64,000 nucleotides of DNA from Candidatus Babeliales bacterium (GTDB lineage: Bacteria > Babelota > Babeliae > Babelales > JABDEC01), in contig JARLHJ010000047.1 in assembly GCA_031292305.1 (NCBI GenBank), positions 1 to 64,000 on the forward strand. Reading direction: 5' to 3'. The position numbers and the translations under genes are program-made. Position 1 is the first letter of the stretch; each line of letters begins with the position of its first letter. Under the pieces are notes generated by a model that worked only from the letters and a program-made list of their open reading frames with translations, was not told where the DNA came from and searched no databases. Below, in pieces: positions 25,019 through 33,789 of this stretch.

Positions 25019-25660
25019 TTATTGTTCCATTAAATCTTCCTGTTCTTTATTTTCTTCCTGTTTAGTGTAAGATGCTGCAGCAGCAAATGAACTTGCTTGC
25101 GCATTATTAGGAATTACACTTTGATTTAATTCTTGTATTAAACTCTGAGCGTGTTCAGGTGTAGGGTTTATTCTGATGTTCTTAAATTTAGGCTTTCCGC
25201 TTGAAAGTGTACCAACCTGGTGTTTTTTATAAAAAGGGTCTATGTATCTCGCTTTTGCTCTTGATATAATATTATTATAATACTCTGTTGTAATTGATCC
25301 TTCATTTAATTGTTGATACGTGACATTTTTAATTTCTTCATATTTAAGATGTGATAGTGCTGATAAAGGCATTGGGTTTTTAGATTTATAACCCACTATA
25401 ACTTGTCTTTCATCAAAAGGTTGTCCTGATTCAATGGCTTTATGTCTTTCCCAAGCAACTACTTGTGCATTTATTTGCTCAGCAGTCATTTTTTTAGGAA
25501 CTAACTGAAAGGTATTTCTTTGCTGAGAAGCTTGCTGTTCTTGCGCAGCTATAAATGCTTTTTTAGCAAGGCAGTTTGGGCAATTACCACATTCAGAACC
25601 ATTAAGAACAGAAACAACGTTAAAAACTAATAATATCAGAGTAAAAACAATCTTTTTCAT
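25019..25660 (-). CDS. Secreted protein, unknown, with CxxCxxC start
   Basis: 213 residues: signal peptide ending near VLNGSE, then CGNCPNCLAKKAF, a helical Gln-rich part (AAQEQQASQQ) and a polar body with no recognised domain, ending in a Glu/Gln tail. The CxxCxxC segment could bind metal or be disulfide-linked. AAGGA precedes the ATG. Convergent with the cysteine dioxygenase gene, with no space for a separate terminator. Confidence 0.6.
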   Translation of the reverse strand: MKKIVFTLILLVFNVVSVLNGSECGNCPNCLAKKAFIAAQEQQASQQRNTFQLVPKKMTAEQINAQVVAWERHKAIESGQPFDERQVIVGYKSKNPMPLSALSHLKYEEIKNVTYQQLNEGSITTEYYNNIISRAKARYIDPFYKKHQVGTLSSGKPKFKNIRINPTPEHAQSLIQELNQSVIPNNAQASSFAAAASYTKQEENKEQEDLMEQ

Positions 25661-25779
25661 AAAATTTTCCTTTAAAAATGTTCAAGGTTTTTATATTAAC
25701 CTAAGTTTACCATACTGGCAAGCGCAAAATCAACATTTCTTACAAATAGTAAATATGGCAAATTATTAAAGAATGTTTA

Positions 25780-26165
25780 TTAATCTGGATTAATAATAGT
25801 ATATTGGCAAATAGCGGTTATATGTTCATCAAATAGTTGCTCAATATTTTGTATCTTCTCTAGAAAACTAATTTTTTAATATCAACATGTATAAACTCAT
25901 GTATAACACGCTCAATATATGCTTTTGAAATTGGTTCTTCGAATCTAAAAATTATATAAGGTAGTATGTTTGGGTGAAAGGGCAATAATTCAGATGAGTT
26001 GTACCAAACATCGCCAGGCAAATTAATAGATTCATCAATAAAAGTTTCTAAATCAGCGAAATGAAAAAATTCTATCCTAATTCTTGTAAAACTTTCTACT
26101 GCACTAACAGCTGCTAAATTATAATTAATAAAAATTGATAAAATAATTAACCATGCTTTTTTCAT
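25780..26165 (-). pseudogene. Secreted-protein gene with probable C-terminal frameshift
   Basis: The uninterrupted frame runs from 26165 to 25860 (101 residues with signal peptide). It stops just after a run of six A (T-run 25872-25877 on the plus strand). With one extra A the frame continues KKISFLEKIQNIEQLFDE and on to a stop at 25780-25782, adding 27 protein-like residues. The next upstream gene (26216) encodes a similar region (YIKELSRYIPL...FEILKTIW), which supports the longer form. So this is a one-base deletion, a transcriptional-slippage site, or a sequencing error in a homopolymer. The function of either form is unknown. Confidence 0.55.
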
Positions 26166-26215
26166 AAAGTTCCTTTTTGAGTCATATGATTTCTAAAAAT
26201 TCTGAACTAAATTTT

Positions 26216-26812
26216 TTAATTTTCGTTCCAAATTGTTTTTAGTATTTCGAAACCACTACAGTTATAGCTGAGAGGAATATACCTTGACAATTCTTTGATA
26301 TATTTAGGATCTAATTTTTCATTAAATAGACATACAATTGTTGGTCCATGTGATAAACAGCCATCGCATGATAAAAGTATTTTACATTTTAGGTTATGTT
26401 CTAAATAGTCTAATTTGTTAATATCGCATATATAATCATTAAACTCTATTTTAAGAATAGTTTGTTCAAAATTACATATTTGATCTTGTGATACAATAAA
26501 CTCAAGATTTGGGTTAAAAGCTGATAAGTAATTTTCTAGACCTTCTTTGGTTGTTTTATGGGAAAAACGAACAATAACGGTTTGGCTGCATGACCTTGAC
26601 CAGCTACGGTCGCAAATGAATAGTTTTGCTATGTCAGGCCAAGGCAAAGTTACTTTATCATGTGTAGTATTTTTCAAACTTATTTTAGCAATGGTTGCTA
26701 ACACTTGCGAGGGTTGCGAGAAGTTTACATCTATTTTTGGTGATGGTTCCGCGCAGTTTAAGGCTATTGTTGATATGATAAGAAATGAAAAAACTAAAAT
26801 TTTTTTAAACAT
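26216..26812 (-). CDS. Secreted protein, unknown, cysteine-containing
   Basis: 198 residues, signal peptide ending near ALNCAEPS. It contains nine or so cysteines and two similar halves: LFICDRSWSRSCSQTVIVRFSH followed by a helix, and KILLSCDGCLSHGPTIVCLFNE followed by KYIKELSRYI, each a strand-helix pattern that suggests a duplicated ferredoxin-like unit. The downstream gene at 25860 has one such unit. It follows uvrD by 43 bases and is probably cotranscribed. Function unknown. Confidence 0.6.
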   Translation of the reverse strand: MFKKILVFSFLIISTIALNCAEPSPKIDVNFSQPSQVLATIAKISLKNTTHDKVTLPWPDIAKLFICDRSWSRSCSQTVIVRFSHKTTKEGLENYLSAFNPNLEFIVSQDQICNFEQTILKIEFNDYICDINKLDYLEHNLKCKILLSCDGCLSHGPTIVCLFNEKLDPKYIKELSRYIPLSYNCSGFEILKTIWNEN

Positions 26813-26855
26813 GGTTTCGCTGCTAAAGTTAATGAATTACACTATAATATTTATT

Positions 26856-29282
26856 TTATATAATTTCTAAAAATGTAGAATCAATTTTTTTAATTCCTGT
26901 TCCAAATTTAGTAGTAATAATAAGCTTACCATTGCCCCGATCATTAACTTCTTGAATAATACCTAAGCCAAATTCTTTATGTTTTACAGTCCTATTAGGG
27001 CGCCATGCAGGTTCTAATTTGGGTCTGCTTGAAAAAGTGCTTGGTGTAACCTTTTCAGTAGATTTAAAAGTTGGTTTAGGAGCTTCATTATATGAGCGTG
27101 AAGATCCAAATGTTAATACAACATTTTCTGGTTTAATATAACCCAACCAATTAGCAAAGTAATGTTCAAATTGTAAGTTGGTCCAATAATTGCAATCTTG
27201 TCGTTGAACTAAATTTTCAGGTACCTCATCTAAAAAGCGTGATGAAGCTTGGTATAAAGTTTGGCCATAAGTTTTTCTATAAAGAGTTTTTGATAAAACT
27301 AAAAATTCTTTTGCTCTAGTTATACCTACATAAAATAAACGACGTTCTTCTTCTAGCGCTTCTTCGCGTTCTAGAGATCTATTGCTTGGAATTATACCTT
27401 CTTCTAAGCCTGCTATTGTTACTACGTCAAATTCAAGGCCTTTTGCGCCATGCAATGTCATTAGCTTAACATCGTTATCTGTCTCTTTGCTTTCTTGCAT
27501 TTTTTCTTTTAACAATGCAATTTGTTCTAAAAATTCTGATACAGAATTTATTGCTCTCTCTTCAAAATGTGATGCTGCACGTATTAATTCTCTAACGTTT
27601 TCTATTTTAGATTCAGCTTCATTTGGTTCAAAACTTGCTTGTAAATAACTTAAATACTGTGTTTTTTGAATTATATGATTTAAAGCATTGCAAGGCGTTG
27701 CCTTGTCAGTTTTTTTATCTTCTTTAGCAATAGATAATGCAGCTGTATTATCTTCTGTCATATCAAATGGACTTGGTCCTGCGTTTCCTGATTCTTCATC
27801 TTCATCGTTAGTTAAATCTAAGTTAATTACTTTAGAAGTCGCTTGTGTCGCAAAATCAAAACCTTCAAATAATTTAATAAAACTTAATAGAGATTCTTCT
27901 TTGGTTTTTACTAAGGTTTGTTCATCAATCAATTTCTGCGCTACTTCTTTAAAGTTAAGTAATGGTTGCTTTTCCCAAAGGTTATAAAATTCTTCTTCAA
28001 ATTTATCACCCAATCTTCTTGGTGGGCAATTAACTACGCGAAAGAATGATACTCTGTCGTAAGGGTTTACCATTAATCTTAAGTAAGCCAATAAATCTTT
28101 TATTTCTTTTCTTTCATAGAACTGGATGCCACCAATAATTTTATATGGAATAGAATGCTTTAATAATGCTTCTTCAATTGCACGCGATTGATAATGCGCT
28201 CTATAAAGTACTGCCATAGAATTGTATTTTTTTTGTTGCATTACAGTATTAAATAAGTTGGCGATCATTTCGCCTTCTTGATATTCAGAAGTGCAAGAAG
28301 CTATTACAACTCTGTTTTTTGCTTGTTTATCTGACCATAAGTTTTTTGGATTTCTATTTTTATTGTGGCTAATTACTTTGTTTGCAATATCCAGAATTGG
28401 TTTTACTGATCTATAATTTTGTTCAATCTTAATTGTGATTGCTTTTGGGAAATCTTTGTGAAAAAATACTATGTTGTCAACGTTTGCACCGCGCCATGAA
28501 TATACTGATTGGTCTTCGTCACCAACTATGCAAAGAGATTCTACTGCAAATTCTTTGGTTGAAGTCTGAGCTATTTGTTTAAGTAATGCATGTTGTATTG
28601 CACTTGTATCTTGATACTCGTCTACAAGAACATGTTTTATAGCACTTTGAAATGAATCTTTAAATGATTTATTATTCATAAATAGTTTTAATGTTTCAAT
28701 AATTAGATCATCAAAATCAAAGCTTCTATTTGCTTTTCTTTGAATTTCATAAGCTAAATATAATTCTTGTAACATTTTATTTTCAAAACTAAATGCAGCA
28801 TTACCCAATGCTAAATTGTTTTTTAAGGTTGAAATTTGAAAAGAAAGTTGATCTGGTGTTATCTTTTTATTTAAATTATTACGTTTAATAATATCTGCTA
28901 ATATTTTCTTTTGATCGTCATCATCTAAAATAGAAAATTTTGGTATTTCTAAAAGATGAGAATGGTTTTTAAGTAGTCGCAAACAAAAGGAGTGAAATGT
29001 GCCTACGAATGGAATTTCGTTTGCATTCTCAAGCCAACTTGTGATTCTTGTTTTCATTTCTTTAGCAGCTTTATTAGTAAATGTTAATGCAATAATTGAA
29101 CTAGCTTGCGCGCCTTCATTAAGCATTAAATTTGCTATACGTGCAGTAATTACTCGTGTTTTACCCGATCCGGCACCAGCAATTACTAAAAGTGTTCCAT
29201 CACGTTGCTTTACAGCTTTTAACTGATTAGGGTTTAAATTGTTAACTAAGAAATCATTAAACGTTTGAATTTTGTCCGACAT
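26856..29282 (-). CDS. uvrD: ATP-dependent DNA helicase UvrD/PcrA
   Basis: 808 residues, superfamily 1A helicase that unwinds 3'-5' in excision repair, mismatch repair or replication restart. Motifs in order: GAGSGKT (36-42), LTFTNKAAKEMK, GTFHSFCLRLL, VDEYQDTS, GDEDQSVYSWRGA, LMTLHGAKGLEFD and EEERRLFYVGITRAK. The C-terminal part has the KHKEFGLGIIQEV Tudor-like fold of PcrA. Oddity: an acidic low-complexity insertion at about residues 475-522 (NDEDEE, FDMTEDN) within domain 2B. First gene of a likely operon with the two secreted-protein genes downstream. Confidence 0.95.
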   Translation of the reverse strand: MSDKIQTFNDFLVNNLNPNQLKAVKQRDGTLLVIAGAGSGKTRVITARIANLMLNEGAQASSIIALTFTNKAAKEMKTRITSWLENANEIPFVGTFHSFCLRLLKNHSHLLEIPKFSILDDDDQKKILADIIKRNNLNKKITPDQLSFQISTLKNNLALGNAAFSFENKMLQELYLAYEIQRKANRSFDFDDLIIETLKLFMNNKSFKDSFQSAIKHVLVDEYQDTSAIQHALLKQIAQTSTKEFAVESLCIVGDEDQSVYSWRGANVDNIVFFHKDFPKAITIKIEQNYRSVKPILDIANKVISHNKNRNPKNLWSDKQAKNRVVIASCTSEYQEGEMIANLFNTVMQQKKYNSMAVLYRAHYQSRAIEEALLKHSIPYKIIGGIQFYERKEIKDLLAYLRLMVNPYDRVSFFRVVNCPPRRLGDKFEEEFYNLWEKQPLLNFKEVAQKLIDEQTLVKTKEESLLSFIKLFEGFDFATQATSKVINLDLTNDEDEESGNAGPSPFDMTEDNTAALSIAKEDKKTDKATPCNALNHIIQKTQYLSYLQASFEPNEAESKIENVRELIRAASHFEERAINSVSEFLEQIALLKEKMQESKETDNDVKLMTLHGAKGLEFDVVTIAGLEEGIIPSNRSLEREEALEEERRLFYVGITRAKEFLVLSKTLYRKTYGQTLYQASSRFLDEVPENLVQRQDCNYWTNLQFEHYFANWLGYIKPENVVLTFGSSRSYNEAPKPTFKSTEKVTPSTFSSRPKLEPAWRPNRTVKHKEFGLGIIQEVNDRGNGKLIITTKFGTGIKKIDSTFLEII

Positions 29283-29355
29283 TTTTCACCAAATAGATTA
29301 AAGGGTATTAACTTATTTTATATTAAAAAATCTTTTTTAGAATTAAGATTTAATT

Positions 29356-30258
29356 TTATTTCAATGCCATAACATTTTTTTGGTAAGAACCCACATTTGT
29401 TGGTACCAAATGATGTGTTTGCTTTGAAAATGTTTTTTTATAATTAATTGAAGTTAATACCGGATTAATATTTTCAATGTGTCTATAGCCTGCGCATAAA
29501 AAGATATATTTTTTATTTTTATTTACAAAAATAGTATGTACTATTCGTGCATCAATTAATTTGAAGTAATCCGTCAAAAATGTTAAGCCTTCTTTTTCAG
29601 TAATTTTTGAAGTTAATTCTTTGAAATATTTATTTTTATTGTTTAACAATATTTTTATTAATTTACCGCTTTTTTTGTAGAGATCCTTAATCAATTGAGA
29701 GTAATATTTATTTAGTATTTTTCCATCATTATATTTTTTAATTTCATTTATTATAAAAATAAAATCGATAAGAAATTCTTTTGCATTTATTTTATTATTC
29801 ATAAATTCACCAAGCCCTTGCCTGAATTCTATATTTTTAATGCTAATTTTGTTTTTTTGGCAATGATCATTAATAAAACTCATACAGTTTGAAAAATTAT
29901 GATTTTGATTAATTTTTTTTGTATTTTCTAGATTTTTTTTTAAATATTTTAATTTACCTTGATAATTATATGTATCTTCTAGAATAAATAGACAATCTTT
30001 TTTTGAAAATTTTTTTGTAAAATTAAAAAATGCTTGAGCATGCTTTTTATTAATATCAGCAATTTTTTTACGCTCTAATTTTGGATGTTTATAGCCAGGT
30101 AAATTATTAGCTCCAAAATGTATATCGCCTGCATTTATAAGATATTGTTTTTTTTTATTAATAGTTTTTTTCAAAGCTTCCAGTTTTATGATATAAGGTG
30201 AAGTAGCATTGAATATTATTAAAGATATTATAAATATTAATAATTTGTGTAATTTCAT
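29356..30258 (-). CDS. Tandem family member 1, ChaN/TIKI-like, no C-terminal anchor
   Basis: 300 residues with an N-terminal signal. It shares with its three upstream paralogues an AGDIHFG motif near residue 43, CLFILEDTY, NCMSFINDHC, NIEFRQ and a final YIFLCAGYRHIENI. Two GxxH-type motifs bracketing Glu/Asp residues is the signature of the EreA/ChaN/TIKI/TraB superfamily; assignment is by motif logic only. It is more Lys-rich than the others and ends without their transmembrane segment and PTRFR tail. Its ATG overlaps the preceding stop by four bases (ATGA). Function unknown. Confidence 0.7.
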   Translation of the reverse strand: MKLHKLLIFIISLIIFNATSPYIIKLEALKKTINKKKQYLINAGDIHFGANNLPGYKHPKLERKKIADINKKHAQAFFNFTKKFSKKDCLFILEDTYNYQGKLKYLKKNLENTKKINQNHNFSNCMSFINDHCQKNKISIKNIEFRQGLGEFMNNKINAKEFLIDFIFIINEIKKYNDGKILNKYYSQLIKDLYKKSGKLIKILLNNKNKYFKELTSKITEKEGLTFLTDYFKLIDARIVHTIFVNKNKKYIFLCAGYRHIENINPVLTSINYKKTFSKQTHHLVPTNVGSYQKNVMALK

Positions 30259-31289
30259 GATATTTTCTCCATTTTAGAAATAAGCTTTAAGCTGTGAAAA
30301 TGTAAGACTCTAAATCGCGTTGGAAATTTAATTGATAAGAAGAACATTAGTAACATAAATACAAAGACATATGGGGATTCTACTTCAGGGTCAGCAACGA
30401 CTAATTTGCTTAAAGTAATTTTAAAATCTATAGGATATATAGCACTAGATTCTGGCGATTTATATATCGTGTGAAAATTAATTTTTGTTAATAATTTATT
30501 AATTCTTTGTATATGTGTATCACCAGCACAAACAAAGATATATTTTTTATTTTTATGCTTATATATATTATGTATAATTTTGATATCTATTAAATCACAT
30601 AGATCTTCGCAAAATTGATCTACTTGTGTATTTGATATTAGATTTTGAATTTCATTATAATATTTCTTATTAGATGTTCTCAAACTTGTTAGTAATTTTT
30701 TGTTTTGCTTATCTATCCTGCTTATCACTTGTTTATAATAATTATTTAATTCTTTAGAATCATTGTATTCTTTAATTTCTTTAATAGCTGCCTGAAATTC
30801 TTTAAGAAACAGATCCGCATCAATTTCAAATGTATCAAAAAAAAGAATATAGCTTTGTCTAAATTCAACATTGGCAATATCAATATGTTCTTGTTGGCAT
30901 ACATCATTTATATAACTCATGCAGTTAGTAAGGTTGTTTTTTTCGTGATCTAACCTGGTTTCATAAAAATTTATTTCTATTTTTTTAACTTTGCCTGTGT
31001 AATTGTATAAATCTTCTACTATAAATAAACAATCTTGAGCTGGATATTGCTTTGAAAAACTTACTATTTCTCTAGCTTGTTTTTTATTAATTTCTGCTAT
31101 TTCATTGTTAGTCAATGTAGGGTGTTTATAATCTTCATTTGCAGAACAACCATAATGTAGATCTCCAAGTTTAATAATATGTTGATCATTTAATTGATTT
31201 TTTAAAGCCTCTACATTTACTATAAATGCATTAAGTGATATAAAATTTAGTATAAATATAGAAAAAAATAATAGATTTTTTATTTTCAT
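30255..31289 (-). CDS. Tandem family member 2, ChaN/TIKI-like, C-terminally anchored
   Basis: 344 residues: signal peptide, KLGDLHYGC near residue 41, DCLFIVEDLYNY, NCMSYINDVC, NVEFRQ, YIFVCAGDTHIQRI near 258-272, then a transmembrane helix at about 306-322 and a conserved FPTRFRVLHFH tail. The catalytic-looking part would lie outside the cytoplasm with a short basic tail inside. Overlaps both neighbours or abuts them (ATGA). Its last 145 bases are almost the same as those of member 3. Confidence 0.72.
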   Translation of the reverse strand: MKIKNLLFFSIFILNFISLNAFIVNVEALKNQLNDQHIIKLGDLHYGCSANEDYKHPTLTNNEIAEINKKQAREIVSFSKQYPAQDCLFIVEDLYNYTGKVKKIEINFYETRLDHEKNNLTNCMSYINDVCQQEHIDIANVEFRQSYILFFDTFEIDADLFLKEFQAAIKEIKEYNDSKELNNYYKQVISRIDKQNKKLLTSLRTSNKKYYNEIQNLISNTQVDQFCEDLCDLIDIKIIHNIYKHKNKKYIFVCAGDTHIQRINKLLTKINFHTIYKSPESSAIYPIDFKITLSKLVVADPEVESPYVFVFMLLMFFLSIKFPTRFRVLHFHSLKLISKMEKIS

Positions 31290-32317
31290 TTTATATCCCC
31301 CATTTTTGAATTAAGTTGTAAATTATGAAAATGTAAGATTCTAAATCGTGTTGGAAATTTAATAGATAAGAAAAATATTAGTAACATAAATACAAAGATA
31401 TATGGAGATTCTACTTCATGGTTAGCAACGACTAATTTGCTTAAAGTAATTTTAAAATCTATAGGATAATCAAGATTAGATTCTTTTACTGCATATATCG
31501 TCTTAAAGTTAATTTGTTCTAATATCTTATTAATTCTTTGTATATGCGTATCGCCTGCGCATATAAAGATATATTTTTTATCTTTATGTTTTAGTACTGT
31601 ATGTACTATTTGTATGTCTATTAAGTCACATAAGTCTTCATTAAAGTTGTCTAAATCTAGTTCTGATATTTGATCTTTAATTTGATTAAAATATGAAGCT
31701 TTATTTGTTTCTAATACATTTAATAACTTTTTATTTTGCTCTAACAGCCTATTTATTGTTGTTGAATAATAATTATTGGCAATTTCATTGTCATTGTATT
31801 TTTCAATAGTGCTAACTAAACAGTTAAAATCTTCAAGGAATTTATCTGCTGTAGTTTCTAAGTTAGCAAAGAAAAGACTTTTAGAATGTCTAAATTCAAT
31901 ATTAGCTACATCTATATTTTGTTCTTTGCATAAATTATTTATATCATCCATACATGTTGAAAAATTATTTTTTTTATTTAATACTCGATATTCATTAAAC
32001 ATTTGTTCTATTTTTTGATTTTTTCCAGTGTATTCATACATATCTTCTAAAATAAACAAGCTGTCATTAGGTGAAGTTGCAGCGATATTTACAATGCTTA
32101 AAGCTTGGGTTTTATTTATTTTTGTTATTTCTTTACAAGTTAAAGTAGGGTGTTCATAACCTTCTTGGCAACCAAAATGGGCATCGCCTGCTTTGATAAC
32201 ATATTGTTTATTATTACTTAACCCATTTTCTAAAACTTCTAAATTGAATATATAAGCATTAAGTGACGCAAAATTTAATGTAAGTATAGAAGCTATTAGT
32301 AAATTTTTTATTTTCAT
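31286..32317 (-). CDS. Tandem family member 3, ChaN/TIKI-like, C-terminally anchored
   Basis: 343 residues: signal peptide, KAGDAHFGC near residue 42, SLFILEDMYEY, NCxxxINxxC-like segment (STCMDDINNLC), NIEFRH and YIFICAGDTHIQRI, then a transmembrane helix and FPTRFRILHFH. Closest to member 2, above all in the C-terminal fifth. The start codon directly follows the stop of member 4. Conserved G-D-x-H and A-G-x-x-H would supply metal ligands if the superfamily guess is right. Confidence 0.72.
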   Translation of the reverse strand: MKIKNLLIASILTLNFASLNAYIFNLEVLENGLSNNKQYVIKAGDAHFGCQEGYEHPTLTCKEITKINKTQALSIVNIAATSPNDSLFILEDMYEYTGKNQKIEQMFNEYRVLNKKNNFSTCMDDINNLCKEQNIDVANIEFRHSKSLFFANLETTADKFLEDFNCLVSTIEKYNDNEIANNYYSTTINRLLEQNKKLLNVLETNKASYFNQIKDQISELDLDNFNEDLCDLIDIQIVHTVLKHKDKKYIFICAGDTHIQRINKILEQINFKTIYAVKESNLDYPIDFKITLSKLVVANHEVESPYIFVFMLLIFFLSIKFPTRFRILHFHNLQLNSKMGDIK

Positions 32318-33343
32318 TTAAGCCCCCACTTTAGAATTAAGGTTTAATGTATGGAAATGTATGATTCTAAATCGCGTTGGGTATCTAACAGAAAGTACAA
32401 AAAGCAGTGCGATGAAAATTGAAATATATGGAAATTCTATTTCTGGGTTAATAAGAGCTAGTTTGCTTAATGAAGTGGTCACATTAATTGGGTTTGGAAT
32501 ATCAGCGTTATTAGAGTTATATTTTTCATTATAATCTAATGCTTTTAAGACAATATTCATTCTTTCTAAATGGTTATTGCCAGCACAGATAAAAATATAT
32601 TTTTTATCGCTATGTTGTAAAATTGTATGAATTATTTTTGCATCAATTAAAAGGTAATAATCAAATACAAAGTTATTAAAATTACTTCGAAATGGTTCTT
32701 TACCAAATAAAGCTTCTATTTGGTCAATGTTCGCTGTGCTATTATTATTTAGTAAATCTAAAAGTTCTTTATTATTAGTTAAAATAGAATCGACTAAGTC
32801 TTTGTAGTATTGATTGGCAATTGGATTGTCATTATAATTTTGTATTTCATTCATCACATAAAAAATACTGTCCACAAATTGAGATGTTAAAGTATGGCCT
32901 TTTGCATATAAAAACACAGCATGTCTAAATTCAATGTTTTCAGTTTTTAAATCTTCGTTTTTCATAAAATCATTAATATAGCTCATGCAATTTGAAAAGT
33001 TTGAATCTTCATTTTTTTGTCTCAAATTTACAAAGAAATTGTCTGTAAACCCATCTTTACCTTGTGGGTAATACATATCTTCTAAAATGAAAAGAGATTG
33101 CTCTTTTGGAAATTGTTTAGCAAAATTTACTAAGCTTAAAGCATCTGCTTTATTTAGGCATTTTATCTCTAAATTACTTAAAGATGGATGGTCTGAATTT
33201 TTTTGGCAGCCAAAATGGGCATCGCCTGCTTCAATAACAATTTGACTTTGGTTGTCTAATGCTTGCAAATTGACTATAAAAGCCCTTAGCGAGGCGAAAT
33301 TTAAGATAAGCATAGAAAGTATTAGTAAATTTTTTATTTTCAT
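32318..33343 (-). CDS. Tandem family member 4, ChaN/TIKI-like, first gene of operon
   Basis: 341 residues: signal peptide to about residue 21, AGDAHFG (G40, D41, H43), a further H52, LFILEDMYY (E88, D89), NCMSYINDF, NIEFRH and YIFICAGNNHLERM, then a transmembrane segment and YPTRFRIIHFH tail. First gene of the four-gene leftward operon; its ATG has a GGAGG site upstream. The C-terminal His motif reads GNNH rather than GDTH. Function unknown; secreted, membrane-tethered, possibly a metal-dependent hydrolase or haem-binding fold. Confidence 0.72.
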   Translation of the reverse strand: MKIKNLLILSMLILNFASLRAFIVNLQALDNQSQIVIEAGDAHFGCQKNSDHPSLSNLEIKCLNKADALSLVNFAKQFPKEQSLFILEDMYYPQGKDGFTDNFFVNLRQKNEDSNFSNCMSYINDFMKNEDLKTENIEFRHAVFLYAKGHTLTSQFVDSIFYVMNEIQNYNDNPIANQYYKDLVDSILTNNKELLDLLNNNSTANIDQIEALFGKEPFRSNFNNFVFDYYLLIDAKIIHTILQHSDKKYIFICAGNNHLERMNIVLKALDYNEKYNSNNADIPNPINVTTSLSKLALINPEIEFPYISIFIALLFVLSVRYPTRFRIIHFHTLNLNSKVGA

Positions 33344-33481
33344 TTTAAACCTCCATTTACTACTAATTTTATATATAGTTTTCTATTTGTCAATAAAAAT
33401 ATATCTAAAATTGGCTTCAGGTTCAAAATTGGGAATTTTAGGATAAAAATCAACCCTGGTTATTCAGGTTGAAACTTTTGC

Positions 33482-33511
33482 TTGATTTTAAAAAGCCGCT
33501 TGTGCTAACCT
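33482..33511 (+). promoter_or_regulatory. Candidate promoter of the repeat peptide gene
   Basis: TTGATT (33482-33487), 18 bases, TAACCT (33506-33511). The -35 box is good, the -10 box weak. Confidence 0.35.
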
Positions 33512-33569
33512 TAAAACTAAGATGTATTTCAGGGTGAAATGCAATACTAGTCAAAAAAAGGAGGCTATT

Positions 33570-33734
33570 ATGAAAAAGTTATTATTATTTGCTATGTTAG
33601 TATTAGGCTTAGGTTCAATCCAAGCTGAAATAGTATCAGCAACACCATGGCAGTTAGTTGAATCAGAAACTGCAACACCATGGCAGTTAGTTGATGATGA
33701 ACCAACTACAGATTGGTCTTTAACATATAGATAA
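33570..33734 (+). CDS. Tiny secreted peptide with WQLV repeats
   Basis: 54 residues: signal peptide MKKLLLFAMLVLGLGSIQA, then a mature part of about 35 residues made of an 11-residue repeat, ATPWQLVESET, ATPWQLVDDEP and a decayed TTDWSLTYR. The first two repeats are nearly identical in DNA over 23 bases (33639-33661 and 33672-33694). The ribosome site is the best in the window (AAAGGAGG, five bases before ATG 33570), and the gene has its own terminator, so high expression is likely. An upstream in-frame start at 33522 is ignored because it lacks a site and a signal. Function unknown; acidic, Trp-containing. Confidence 0.7.
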   Translation: MKKLLLFAMLVLGLGSIQAEIVSATPWQLVESETATPWQLVDDEPTTDWSLTYR

Positions 33735-33742
33735 ATCTAATT

Positions 33743-33770
33743 AATAAGCCAGTGGAAACACTGGCTTATT
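33743..33770. terminator. Bidirectional hairpin terminator
   Basis: AATAAGCCAGTG, loop GAAA, CACTGGCTTATT, followed by a T-rich stretch, between the peptide gene and convergent hflX. Confidence 0.88.
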
Positions 33771-33789
33771 AATTTTTGTAGCTATTTAA

